64,000 nt of DNA from Portunus trituberculatus (Eukaryota; Arthropoda; Malacostraca; Decapoda; Portunidae), in contig NC_059300.1 of the NCBI RefSeq assembly GCF_017591435.1, positions 14,620,704 to 14,684,703 on the forward strand. Reading direction: 5' to 3'. Below the pieces are notes generated by a model that searched no databases, was not told where the DNA came from, and saw only the letters and a list, made by a program, of their open reading frames with translations. A program made the position numbers and the translations under genes. Shown here piece after piece: positions 10,401 to 25,400 of the stretch; the first letter of the stretch is position 1; every line of letters begins with the position of its first letter.

Positions 10401-13400
10401 AGATAGTTTTTTTCATAAAAAAAATAAAAATACATAAATAAGACGTTTTTAACAAATATAGTGTTTTGCCTGCATTTCTGAGTTTGGTGCATAAAACGCT
10501 AGAATACACTAAAATAACCCATTTTTGACATATTTCAGTTCCTTAGACAAATAGTGTGTTTTGCCTGCATTTCTGAGTTTTGGTTCATAAAACGCTGGAA
10601 TACACCAAAATAACCCTTTTGACATTGACACTTCCTTAGGCAAATAGTGTGTTTTGCTTGCAATTGTGAGTTTTGTTGCATAAAACGCTAGAATACACCA
10701 AAATAACCCATTTTTGACATATTTTAGTTCCTTAGACAAATAGTGTGTTTTGCCTGCATTTCTGAGTTTTGGTTCATAAAACGCTAAAATACACCAAAAT
10801 AACCCCTTTTTCACATATTTCACTTCCTTTGACAAATAGTGTGTTTTGCTTGCAATTGTGAGTTTTGTTGCATAAAACGCTGAAATACACCAAAATAACC
10901 CCTTTTTGACATATTTCACTTCCTTAGACAAATAGTGTGTTTTGCCTGCAATTGTGAGTTTTGTTGCATAAAACACTAGAATACACCAAAATAACCCCTC
11001 TTTGACATATTTCACTTCCCAATGACAAATAGTGTGTTTTGCCTGCAATTGTGAGTTTTGTTGCATAAAACGATGGAATACACCAAAATAACCCCGTTTT
11101 TACATATATCACTTCCTTAGGCAAATAGTGTGTTTTGCTTGCAATTGTGAGTTTTGTTGCATAAAACGCTAGAACACACCAAAATAACCCATTTTTGACA
11201 TATTTCCGTTCCTTACACAGTGTGTTTCCTTAGCATTTCTGTGTTTTTGTGGAAAAAGGTTAAAAACTGCTAAAATTCCACGTTTTTGTTAATTTTAATT
11301 TGGATTCTCTATACTAGCTTGTTTTCTTCAATTTTATCGTTTTGAAGCAAAACAATGTGAAATGACGAATAAGGAAAATTTTCAATCGAGATAATTTTTT
11401 TCATAAAAACCTTAAAAACACATAAATAAGACGTTTTAACAAATATAGTGTTTTGCCTGCATTTCTGAGTTTGATGCATAAAACGCTAGAATACACTAAA
11501 ATAACCCATTTTTGACATATTTCAGTTCCTTAAACAAATAGTGTGTTTTGCCTGCATTTCTGAGTTTTGGTTCATAAAACACTAGAATACACCAAAATAA
11601 CCCTTTTGACATATTTCACTTCCTAATGACAAATAGTGTGTTTTAGTGTGCATAAAACGCCTGCAATTCACTTGAGTTTTGTTGCATAAAGTTTTGTTGC
11701 AATACACTGGAATACACCAAAATAACCCTTTTTACATATTTCACTTCCACAAATAGTGTGTTTTGCCTGCAATTGTGAGTTTTGTTGCATAAAACGCTAG
11801 AATACACCAAAATAACCCATTTTTGACATAAAACGCTAGTTCCTTAGACAAATAGTGTGTTTTGCCTGCATTTTGAGTTTTGTTGCATAAAACGCTGGAA
11901 TACACCAAAATAACCCCTTTTTGACATATTTCACTTCCTTTGACAAATAGTGTGTTTTGCCTGCAATTGTGAGTTTTGTTGCATAAAACGCTGGAATACA
12001 CCAAAATAACCCATTTTTTTTTTACCTATATCACTTCCTTAGGCAAATAGTGTGTTTTGCTTGCAATTATGAGTTTTGTTGCATAAAACGCTAGAACACA
12101 CCAAAATAACCCATTTTTGACATATTTCCGTTCCTTACACAAACAGTGTGTTTCCTTAGCATTTCTGTGTTTTGGTGGAAAAAGGCTAAAAACTGCTAAA
12201 ATTCCACGTTTTTGTTAATTTTACTTTGGATTCTCTATACTAGCTTGTTTTCATCAATTTTATCGTTTTGAAGCAAAACAATGTGAAATGACGAATAAGC
12301 AAAATTTTCAATCGAGATAGTTTTTTTTCATAAAAACCTTAAAACACATAAATAAGACGTTTTTAACAAATATAGTGTTTTGCCTGCATTTCTGAGTTTG
12401 ATGCATAAAACGCTAGAATACACTAAAATAACCCATTTTTGACATATTTCAGTTCCTTACACAAATAGTGTGTTTTGCCTGCATTTCTGAGTTTTGGTTC
12501 ATAAAACGCTAGAATACACCAAAATAACCTTTTTTTGACATATTTCACTTCCTTTGACAAATAGTGTGTTTTGCCTGCAATTGTGAGTTTTGTTGCATAA
12601 AACGCTGAAATACACCAAAATAACCCCTTTTTGACATATATCACTTCCCTAGACAAATAGTATGTTTTGCCTGCAATTGTGAGTTTTGTTGCATAAAACG
12701 CTGGAATACACCAAAATAACCCTTTTTACATATATCACTTCCTTAGGCAAATAGTGTGTTTTGCTTGCAATTATGAGTTTTGTTGCATAAAACGCTAGAA
12801 CACACCAAAATAACCCATTTTTGACATATTTCCGTTCCTTACACAAACAGTGTGTTTCCTTAGCATTTCTGTGTTTTGGTGGAAAAAGGCTAAAAACTGC
12901 TAAAATTCCACGTTTTTGTTAATTTTACTTTGGATTCTCTATACTAGCTTGTTTTCATCAATTTTATTGTTTTGAAGCAAAACAATATGAAATGACGAAT
13001 AAGGAAAATTTTCAATCGAGATAGTTTTTTTTTCATAAAAAACCTTAAAACACATAAATAAGACGTTTTTAACAAATATAGTGTTTTGCCTGCATTTCTG
13101 AGTTTGATGCATAAAACGCTAGAATACACTAAAATAACCCATTTTTGACATATTTCAGTTCCTTAGACAAATAGTGTGTTTTGCCTGCATTTCTGAGTTT
13201 TGGTTCATAAAACGCTAGAATACACCAAAATAACCCTTTTGACATATTTCACTTCCTTTGACAAATAGTGTGTTTTGCCTGCAATTGTGAGTTTTGTTGC
13301 ATAAAACGCTGAAATACACCAAAATAACCCCTTTTTGACATATATCAGTTACCTAGACAAATAGCATGTTTTGCCTGCAATTGTGAGTTTTGTTGCATAA

Positions 13401-16400
13401 AACGCTGGAATACACCAAAATAACCCTTTTTTTACATATATCACTTCCTTAGGCAAATAGTGTGTTTTGCTTGCAATTATGAGTTTTGTTGCATAAAACG
13501 CTAGAACACACCAAAATAACCCATTTTTGACATATTTCCGTTCCTTACACAAACAGTGTGTTTCCTTAGCATTTCTGTGTTTTGGTGGAAAAAGGCTAAA
13601 AACTGCTAAAATTCCACGTTTTTGTTAATTTTACTTTGGATTCTCTATACTAGCTTGTTTTCATCAATTTTATCGTTTTGAAGCAAAACAATGTGAAATG
13701 ACGAATAAGGAAAATTTTCAATCGAGATAGTTTTTTTTCATAAAAACCTTAAAACACATAAATAAGACGTTTTTAACAAATATAGTGTTTTGCCTGCATT
13801 TCTGAGTTTGATGCATAAAACGCTAGAATACACTAAAATAACCCATTTTTGACATATTTCAGTTCCTTAGACAAATAGTGTGTTTTGCCTGCATTTCTGA
13901 GTTTTGGTTCATAAAACGCTAGAATACACCAAAATAACCCTTTTTGACATATTTCACTTCCTTTGACAAATAGTGTGTTTTGCCTGCAATTGTGAGTTTT
14001 GTTGCATAAAACGCTGAAATACACCAAAATAACCCCTTTTTGACATATATCACTTCCTTAGACAAATAGTGTGTTTTGCCTGCAATTGTGAGTTTTGTTG
14101 CATAAAACGCTGGAATACACCAAAATAACCCTTTTTACCTATATTACTTCCTTAGGAAAATTGTGTGTTTTGCTTGCAATTATGAGTTTTGTTGCATAAA
14201 ACGCTAGAACACACCAAAATAACCCATTTTTGACATATTTCCGTTCCTTACAAAACAGTGTGTTTCCTTAGCATTTCTGTGTTTTGGTGGAAAAAGGCTA
14301 AAAACTGCTAAAATTCCACGTTTTTGTTAATTTTACTTTGGATTCTCTATACTAGCTTGTTTTCATCAATTTTATCGTTTTGAAGCAAAACAATGTGAAA
14401 TGACGAATAAGGAAAATTTTCAATCGAGATAGTTTTTTTTTCATAAAAAAACTTAAAACACATAAATAAGACGTTTTTAACAAATATAGTGTTTTGCCTG
14501 CATTTCTGAGTTTGATGCATAAAACGCTAGAATACACTAAAATAACCCATTTTTGACATATTTCAGTTCCTTACACAAATAGTGTGTTTTGCCTGCATTT
14601 CTGAGTTTTGGTTCATAAAACGCTAGAATACACCAAAATAACCCCTTTTGACATATTTCACTTCCTTTGACAAATAGTGTGTTTTGCCTGCAATTGTGAG
14701 TTTTGTTGCATAAAACGCTGAAATACACCAAAATAACCCCTCTTTGACATATATCACTTCCCTAGACAAATAGTATGTTTTGCCTGCAATTGTGAGTTTT
14801 GTTGCATAAAACGCTGGAATACACCAAAATAACCCTTTTTACCTATATCACTTCCTTAGGCAAATAGTGTGATTTGCTTGCAATTATGAGTTTTGTTGCA
14901 TAAAACGCTAGAACACACCAAAATAACCCATTTTTGACATATTTCCTTTCCTTACACAAACAGTGTGTTTCCTTAGCATTTTTGTGTTTTGGTGGAAAAA
15001 GGCTAAAAACTGCTAAAATTCCACGTTTTTGTTAATTTTAATTTGGATTCTCTATACTAGCTTGTTTTCATCAATTTTATCGTTTTGAAACAAAACAGTG
15101 TGAAATGACGAATAAGGAAAATTTTCAATCGAGATAGTTTTTTTACATAAAAACCTTAAAAACACATAAATAAGACGTTTTAACAAATATAGTGTTTTGC
15201 CTGCATTTCTGAGTTTGATGCATAAAACGCTAGAATACACTAAAATAACCCATTTTTGACATATTTCAGTTCCTTACACAAATAGTGTGTTTTGCCTGCA
15301 TTTCTGAGTTTTGGTTCATAAAACGCTAGAATACACCAAAATAACCCCATTTTGACATATTTCACTTCCTTTGACAAATAGTGTGTTTTGCCTGCAATTG
15401 TGAGTTTGTTGCATAAAACGCTGAATACACCAAAATAACCCCTTTTTGACATATATCACTTCCTTAGACAAATAGTGTGTTTTGCCTGCAATTTGAGTTT
15501 TGTTGCATAAAACGCTGGAATACACCAAAATAACCCTTTTTACCTATATCACTTCCTTAGGAAAATAGTGTGTTTTGCTTGCAATTATGAGTTTTGTTGC
15601 ATAAAACGCTAGAACACACCAAAATCACCCATTTTTGACATATTTCCGTTCCTTACAAAAACAGTGTGTTTCCTTAGCATATCTGTGTTTATGTGGAAAA
15701 AGGCTAAAAACTGCTAAAATTCCACGTTTTTGTTAATTTTACTTTGGATTCTCTATACTAGCTTGTTTTCATCAATTTTATCGTTTTGAAACAAAACAAT
15801 ATGAAATGACGAATAAGGAAAATTTTCAATCGAGATAGTTTTTTTTCATAAAAAAAACTTAAAAACACATAAATAAGACGTTTTTAAGAAATATAGTGTT
15901 TTGCCTGCATTTCTGAGTTTGATGCATAAAACGCTAGAATACACTAAAATAACCCATTTTTGACATATTTCAGTTCCTTACACAAATAGTGTGTTTTGCC
16001 TGCATTTCTGAGTTTTGGTTCATAAAACGCTAGAATACACCAAAATAACCTTTTTTTGACATATTTCACTTCCTTTGACAAATAGTGTGTTTTGCCTGCA
16101 ATTGTGAGTTTTGTTGCATAAAACGCTGAAATACACCAAAATAACCCCTTTTTGACATATATCACTTCCTTAGACAAATAGTGTGTTTTGCCTGCAATTG
16201 TGAGTTTTGTTGCATAAAACGCTGGAATACACCAAAATAACCCCTTTTTTACCTATATCACTTCCTTAGGCAAATAGTGTGTTTTGCTTGCAATTATGAG
16301 TTTTGTTGCATAAAACGCTAGAACACACCAAAATCACCCATTTTTGACATATTTCCGTTCCTTACAAAAACAGTGTGTTTCCTTAGCATTTCTGTGTTTT

Positions 16401-19400
16401 GGTGGAAAAAGGCTAAAAACTGCTAAAATTCCACGTTTTTGTTAATTTTACTTTGGATTCTCTATACTAGCTTGTTTTCATCAATTTTATCGTTTTGAAA
16501 CAAAACAATATGAAATGACGAATAAGCAAAATTTTCAATCGAGATAGTTTTTTTTTTCATAAAAAACTTATAAACACATAAATAAGACGTTTTTAAGAAA
16601 TATAGTGTTTTGCCTGCATTTCTGAGTTTGATGCATAAAACGCTAGAATACACTGAAAAAAACCCATTTTTGACATATTTCAGTTCCTTACACAAATAGT
16701 GTGTTTTGCCTGCATTTCTGAGTTTTGGTTCATAAAACGCTAGAATACACCAAAATAACCCTTTTTGACATATTTCACTTCCTTTGACAAATAGTGTGTT
16801 TTCCTGCAATTCTGAGTTTTGTTGCATAAAACTGCAATTTTGAGTTTTGTTGCATAAAACGCTGAATACACCAAAATAACCCTTTTGACATATTTCACTT
16901 CCTTAGACAAATAGTGTGTTTTGCCTGCATTTGTAAGTTTTGTTTCATAAAACGCTGGAATACACCAAAATAACCCCTTTTTACATATATCACTTCCTTA
17001 GGCAAATAGTGTGTTTTGCTTGCAATTATGAGTTTTGTTGCATAAAACGCTAGAACACACCAAAATAACCCATTTTTGACATATTTCCGTTCCTTACACA
17101 AACAGTGTGTTTCCTTAGCATTTCTGTGTTTTGGTGGAAAAAGGCTAAAAACTGCTAAAATTCCACGTTTTTGTTAATTTTACTTTGGATTCTCTATACT
17201 AGCTTGTTTTCATCAATTTTATCGTTTTGAAACAAAACAATATGAAATGACGAATAAGCAAAATTTTCAATCGAGATAGTTTTTTTTCATAAAAAACCTT
17301 AAAAACACATAAATAAGACGTTTTTAACAAATATAGTGTTTTGCCTGCATTTCTGAGTTTGATGCATAAAACGCTAGAATACACTAAAATAACCCATTTT
17401 TGACATATTTCAGTTCCTTACACAAATAGTGTGTTTTGCCTGCATTTCTGAGTTTTGGTTCATAAAACGCTAGAATACACCAAAATAACCCTTTTTGACA
17501 TATTTCACTTCCTTTGACAAATAGTGTGTTTTGCCTGCAATCTGAGTTTTGTTGCATAAAACGCTGAAATACACCAAAATAAGATTTTTGACATCACTTC
17601 CTTAGACAAATAGTGTGTTTTGCCTGCAATTGTGAGTTTTGTTGCATAAAACGATGGAATACACCAAAATAACCCTTTTTACATATATCACTTCCTTAGG
17701 CAAATAGTGTGATTTGCTTGCAATTATGAGTTTTGTTGCATAAAACGCTAGAACACACCAAAAAACCCATTTTTGACATATTTCGTTCCTTACACAAACA
17801 GTGTGTTTCCTTAGCATTTTCTGTGTTTTGGTGGAAAAAGGCTAAAAACTGCTAAAATTCCACGTTTTTGTTAATTTTAATTTGGATTCTCTATACTAGC
17901 TTGTTTTCATCAATTTTATCGTTTTGAAACAAAACACTGTGAAATGACGAATAAGGAAAATTTTCAATCGAGTTTTTTTTTCATAAAAAATAAAAATACA
18001 TAAATAAGACGTTTTAACAAATATAGTGTTTTGCCTGCATTTATGAGTTTGATCAATAAAACGCTATAATACACTAAAATAACCCATTTTTGACATATTT
18101 CAGATCCCTAAACAAATAGTGTTTTTTAACTGCATTTCTGAGTTTTGGTTCATAAAACACTAGAATACACCAAAATAACCCTTTTTGACATATTTCACTT
18201 CCTTTGACAAATAGTGTGTTTTGCCTGCAATTTGAGTTTGTTGCATAAAACGCTGAAATACACCAAAATAACCCCTTTTTGACATATATCACTTCCTTAG
18301 ACAAATAGTGTGTTTTGCCTGCAATTTGAGTTTTGTTGCATAAAACGCTGGAATACACCAAAATAACCCCTTTTTTACCTATATCACTTCCTTAGGAAAA
18401 TAGTGTGTTTTGCTTGCAATTATGAGTTTTGTTGCATAAAACGCTAGAACACACCAAAATAACCCATTTTTGACATATTTCCGTTCCTTACACAGTGTGT
18501 TTCCTTAGCATTTCTGTGTTTTGGTGGAAAAAGGCTAAAAACTGCTAATTTGTTAATTTTACTTTGGATTCTCTATACTAGCTTGTTTTCATCAATTTTA
18601 TCGTTTTGAAACAAAACAATATGAAATGACGAATAAGGAAAATTTTCAATCGAGATAGTTTTTTTCATAAAAAACCTTAAAAACACATAAATAAGACGTT
18701 TTTAACAAATATAGTGTTTTGCCTGCATTTCTGAGTTTGATGCATAAAACGCTAGAATACACTAAAATAACCCATTTTTGACATATTTCAGTTCCTTAGA
18801 CAAATAGTGTGTTTTGCCTGCATTTCTGAGTTTTGGTTCATAAAACGCTAGAATACACCAAAATAACCCTTTTTGACATATTTCACTTCCTTTGACAAAT
18901 AGTGTGTTTTTCCTGCAATTGTGAGATTTGTTGCATAAAACGCTGGAATACACCAAAATAACCCCTTTTGACATATATCACTTCCTTAGACAAATAGTGT
19001 GTTTTGCCTGCAATTGTGAGTTTTGTTGCATAAAACGCTGGAATACACCAAAATAACCCCTTTTTTACCTATATCACTTCCTTAGGAAAATAGTGTGTTT
19101 TACTTGCAATTATGAGTTTTCTTGCATAAAATGCTAGAACACACCAAAATCACCCATTTTTTACATATTTCCGTTCCTTACAAAAACAGTGTGTTTCCTT
19201 AGCATTTCTATGTTTTGGTGGAAAAAGGCTAAAAACTGCTAAAATTACACGTTTTTGTTAATTTTACTTTGGATTCTCTATACTAGCTTGTTTTCATCAA
19301 TTTTATCGTTTTGAAGCAAAACAATGTGAAATGAAGAATAAGGAAAATTTTCAATCAAGATAGTTTTTTTTCATAAAAAACCTTAAAAACACATAAATAA

Positions 19401-22400
19401 AACGTTTTTAACAAATAAAATGTTTTGCTTCTATTTTTGAGTTTGATGCATAAAACGCTAGAATACACTAAAATAAACCATTTTTGAAACATTTCAGTTC
19501 CCTAAAACAAATAGTGTGTTTTGCCTGTATTTCTGACTTTTGGTTCATAAAACACTAGAATACACCAAAATAACGCCTCTTTGACATATTTCACTTCCCT
19601 ATGACAAATAGTGTGTTTTGCCTGAAATTGTGAGTTTTCTTGCATAAAACGATGGAATACACCAAAATAACCCCTTTTTTACATATATTACTTCCTTAGG
19701 CAAATAGTGTGTTTTGCTTGCAATTGTGAGTTTTTTGCGTAAAACGCTAGAACACACAAAAATAACCCATTTTTTGACATATTTTTGTTCCTTACACAAA
19801 CAGTGTGTTTCCTTAGCATTTCTGTGTTTTGGTGGAAAAAGGCTAAAAACTGCTAAAATTCCACGATTTGGTAATTTTACTTTGGATTCTCTATACTAGC
19901 TTGTTTTCATCAATTTTATCGTTTTGAAACAAAACAATGTGAAATGACGAATAAGGAAAATTTTCAATCGAGATAGTTTTTTTTCATAAAAAACCTTAAA
20001 AACACATAAATAAGACGTTTTTAACAAATATAGTGTTTTGCCTGCATTTCTGAGTTTGATGCATAAAACGCTAGAATACACTAAAATAACCCATTTTTGA
20101 CATATTTCAGTTCCTTAAACAAATAGTGTGTTTTGCCTGCATTTCTGAGTTTTGGTTCATAAAACGCTAGAATACACCAAAATAACCTTTTTTTGACATA
20201 TTTCACTTCCTTTGACAAATAGTGTGTTTTGCCTGCAATTGTGAGTTTTGTTGCATAAAACGCTGAAATACACCAAAATAACCCATTTTTGACATATATC
20301 ACTTCCTTAGACAAATAGTATGTTTTGTCTGCAATTGTGAGTTTTGTTGCATATAACGCTGGAATACACCAAAATAACCCCTTTTTTTACCTATATCACT
20401 TCCTTAGGAAAATAGTGTGTTTTGCTTGCAATTATGAGTTTTGTTGCATAAAACGCTAGAACACACCAAAATAACCCATTTTTGACATATTTCCTTTCCT
20501 TACACAAACAGTGTGTTTCCTTAGCATTTCTGTGTTTTGGTGGAAAAAGGCTAAAAACTGCTAAAATTCCACGTTTTGTTAATTTTACTTTGGATTCTCT
20601 ATACTAGCTTGTTTTCATCAATTTTATCGTTTTGAAACAAAACAATGTGAAATGACGAATAAGGAAAATTTTCAATCGAGATAGTTTTTTTTCATAAAAA
20701 ACTTAAAACACATAAAAAAGACGTTTTAACAAATATAGTGTTTTGCCTGCATTTCTGAGTTTGATGCATAAAACGCTAGAATACACTAAAATAACCCATT
20801 TTTGACATATTTCAGTTCCTTACACAAATAGTGTGTTTTGCCTTCATTTCTGAGTTTTGGTACATAAAACGCTTAAATACACACAAAATAACCCTTTTGA
20901 CATATTTCACTTCCTTTGACAAATAGTGTGTTTTCCTGCAATTTTGAGTTTTGTTGCATAAAACGCTGAATACACCAAAATAACCTTTTTTTGACATATT
21001 TCACTTCCTTAGACAAATAGTGTGTTTTGCCTGCAATTCTGAGTTTTGTTGCATAAAACGCTGGAATACACCAAAATAACCCTTTTTACATATATCACTT
21101 CCTTAGGCAAATAGTGTGTTTTGCTTGCAATTATGAGTTTTGTTGCATAAAACGCTAGAACACACCAAAATAACCCATTTTTGACATATTTCCGTTCCTT
21201 ACAAAAACAGTGTGTTTCCTTAGCATTTCTGTGTTTTGGTGGAAAAAGGCTAAAAACTGCTAAAATTCCACGTTTTTGTTAATTTTACTTTGGATTCTCT
21301 ATACTAGCTTGTTTTCATCAATTTTATCGTTTTGAATCAAAACAATGTGAAATGACGAATAAGGAAAATTTTCAATCGAGATAGTTTTTTTTTTCATAAA
21401 AAACTTAAAAACACATAAATAAGACGTTTTTAACAAATATAGTGTTTTGCCTGCATTTCTGAGTTTGATGCATAAAACGCTAGAATACACTAAAATAACC
21501 CATTTTTGACATATTTCAGTTCCTTACACAAATAGTGTGTTTTGCCTGCATTTCTGAGTTTTGGTTCATAAAACGCTAGAATACACCAAAATATACCCTT
21601 ATTGACATATTTTACTTCCTTTGACAAATAGAGTGTTTTGCCTGCAATTGTTAGTTTTGTTGCATAAAACGCTGAGATTCACCAAAATAACCTATTTTTG
21701 TCATATAACACTTCCCTAGACAAGTCGTGTGTTTTGCCTGAAATTGTGAGTTTTGTTGCATAAAACGATGGAATACACTAAAATACCCCTTTTTTACATA
21801 TATCACTTCCTTAGACAAATAGTGTGATTTGCTTGCAATTATGAGTTTTGTTGCATAAAACGCTAGAACACACCAAAATAACCCATTTTTGACATATTTC
21901 CTTTCCTTACACAAACAGTGTGTTTCCTTAGCATTTCTATGTTTTGGTGGAAAAAGGCTAAAAACTGCTAAAATTCCACGTTTTTGTTAATTTTACTTTG
22001 GATTCTCTATACTAGCTTGTTTTCATCAATTTTATCGTTTTGAAACAAAACAATATGAAATGACGAATAAGCAAAATTTTCAATCGAGATAGTTTTTTTC
22101 ATAAAAAATAAAAACACATAAATAAGACGTTTTTAACAAATATAGTGTTTTGCCTGCATTTCTGAGTTTGATGCATAAAACGCTAGAATACACTAAAATA
22201 ACCCATTTTTGACATATTTCAGTTCCTTACACAAATAGTGTGTTTTGCCTGCATTTCTGAGTTTTGGTTCATAAAACGCTAGAATACACCAAAATAACCC
22301 CTTTTGACATATTTCACTTCCTTTGACAAATAGTGTGTTTTCCCTGCAATTGTGAGTTTTGTTGCATAAAACGCTGAAATACACCAAAATAACCCCTTTT

Positions 22401-25400
22401 TGACATATATCACTTCCCTAGACAAATCGTGTGTTTTGCCTGCAATTGTGAGTTTTGTTGCATAAAACGCTGGAATACACCAAAATAACCCCTTTTTTAC
22501 CTATATCACTTCCTTAGGCAAATAGTGTGTTTTGCTTGCAATTATGAGTTTTGTTGCATAAAACGCTAGAACACACCAAAATAACCCATTTTTGACATAT
22601 TTCCGTTCCTTACAAAAACAGTGTGTTTCCTTAGCATTTCTGTGTTTTGGTGGAAAAAGGCTAAAAACTGCTAAAATTCCACGTTTTTGTTAATTTTACT
22701 TTGGATTCTCTATACTAGCTTGTTTTCATCAATTTTATCGTTTTGAAACAAAACAATGTGAAATGACGAATAAGGAAAATTTTCAATCGAGATAGTTTTT
22801 TTTTTCATAAAAAACCTTAAAAACACATAAATAAGACGTTTTAACAAATATAGTGTTTTGCCTGCATTTCTGAGTTTGATGCATAAAACGCTAGAATACA
22901 CTAAAATAACCCATTTTTGACATATTTCAGTTCCTTACACAAATAGTGTGTTTTGCCTGCATTTCTGAGTTTTGGTTCATAAAACGCTAGAATACACCAA
23001 AATAACCCTTTTGACATATTTCACTTCCTTTGACAAATAGTGTGTTTTCCTGCAATTTTGAGTTTTGTTGCATAAAACGCTGAAATACACCAAAATAACC
23101 CCTTATTGACATATATCACTTCCTTAGACAAATAGTGTGTTTTGCCTGCAATTGTGAGTTTTGTTGCATAAAACGCTAGAAAACACCAAAATAATCACTT
23201 CCTTAGGCAAATAGTGTGTTTTGCTTGCAATTATGAGTTTTGCAATTTGAGTTTTGTTGCATAAAACGCTAGAACACACCAAAATAACCCATTTTTGACA
23301 TATTTCCGTTCCTTACACAGTGTGTTTCCTTAGCATTTCTGTGTTTTGGTGGAAAAAGGCTAAAAACTGCTAAAATTCCACGTTTTTGTTAATTTTACTT
23401 TGGATTCTCTATACTAGCTTGTTTTCATCAATTTTATCGTTTTGAAGCAAAACAATGTGAAATGACGAATAAGGAAAATTTTCAATCGAGATAGTTTTTT
23501 TTCATAAAAAACCTTAAAACACATAAAAAGACGTTTTAACAAATATAGTGTTTTGCCTGCATTTCTGAGTTTGATGCATAAAACGCTAGAATACACTGAA
23601 AATAACCCATTTTTGACATATTTCAGTTCCTTACACAAATAGTGTGTTTTGCCTGCATTTCTGAGTTTTGGTTCATAAAACGCTAGAATACACCAAAATA
23701 ACCCCTTTTTGACATATTTCACTTCCTTTGACAAATAGTGTGTTTTTCCTGCAATTTTGAGATTTGTTGCATAAAACGCTGAAATACACCAAAATAACCC
23801 CTTTTTGACATATATCACTTCCCTAGACAAATAGTATGTTTTGCCTGCAATTGTGAGTTTTGTTGCATAAAACGCTAGAATACACCAAAATAACCCCTTT
23901 TTTACGTATATCATTTCCTTAGACAAATAATGTGTTTTGCTTGCAATTATGAGTTTTGTTGCATATAACGCTAGAACAAATTAACCCATTTTTGACATAT
24001 TTCCGTTCCTTACAAAAACAGTGTGTTTCCTTAGCATTTCTGTGTTTTGGTGGAAAAAGGCTAAAAACTGCTAAAATTCCACGTTTTTGTTAATTTTACT
24101 TTGGATTCTCTATACTAGCTTGTTTTCATCAATTTTATCGTTTTGAAACAAAACAATATGAAATGACGAATAAGCAAAATTTTCAATCGAGATAGTTTTT
24201 TTTCATAAAAACCTTAAAAACACATAAAAAAGACGTTTTTAAGAAATATAGTGTTTTGCCTGCATTTCTGAGTTTGATGCATAAAACGCTAGAATACACT
24301 AAAATAACCCATTTTTGACATATTTCAGTTCCTTACACAAATAGTGTGTTTTGCCTGCATTTCTGAGTTTTGGTTCATAAAACGCTAGAATACACCAAAA
24401 TAACCCCATTTAGACATATTTCACTTCCTTTGACAAATAGTGTGTTTTTCCTGCAATTTGAGTTTTGTTGCATAAAACGCTGAAATACACCAAAATAACC
24501 CCTTTTTGACATATATCACTTCCTTAGACAAATAGTGTGTTTTGCCTGCAATTGTGAGTTTTGTTGCATAAAACGCTGGAATACACCAAAATAACCCCTT
24601 TTTTACCTATATCACTTCCTTAGGAGAATAGTGTGTTTTGCTTGCAATTATGAGTTTTGTTGCATAAAACGCTAGAACACACCAAAATAACCCATTTTTG
24701 ACATATTTCCGTTCCTTACACAAACAGTGTGTTTCCTTAGCATTTATGTGTTTTAGTGGAAAAAGGCTAAAAACTGCTAAAATTACACGTTTTGTTAATT
24801 TTACTTTGGATTCTCTATGCTAGCTTGTTTTCATCAATTTTATCGTTTTGAAACAAAACAATATGAAATGACGAATAAGCAAAATTTTCAATCGAGATAG
24901 TTTTTTTTCATAAAAAACTTAAAAACATAAAAAAAACGTTTTAAAAAATATAGGGTTTTGCCTGCATTTCTGAGTTTGATGCATAAAACGCTAGAATACA
25001 CTGAAAAAAACCCATTTTTGACATATTTCAGTTCCTTACACAAATAGTGTGTTTTGCCTGCATTTCTGAGTTTTGGTTCATAAAACGCTAGAATACACCA
25101 AAATAACCCTTTTTGACATATTTCACTTCCTTTGACAAATAGTGTGTTTTGCCTGCAATTGTGAGATTTGTTGCATAAAACGCTGAAATACACCAAAATA
25201 ACCCCTTATTGACATATATCACTTCCCTAGACAAATCGTGTGTTTTGCCTGCAATTGTGGGTTTTGTTGCATAAAACGCTGGAATACACCAAAATAACCC
25301 CTTTTTTACCTATATCACTTCCTTAGGAAAATAGTGTGTTTTGCTTGCAATTATGAGTTTTGTTGCATAAAACGCTAGAACACACCAAAATCACCCATTT

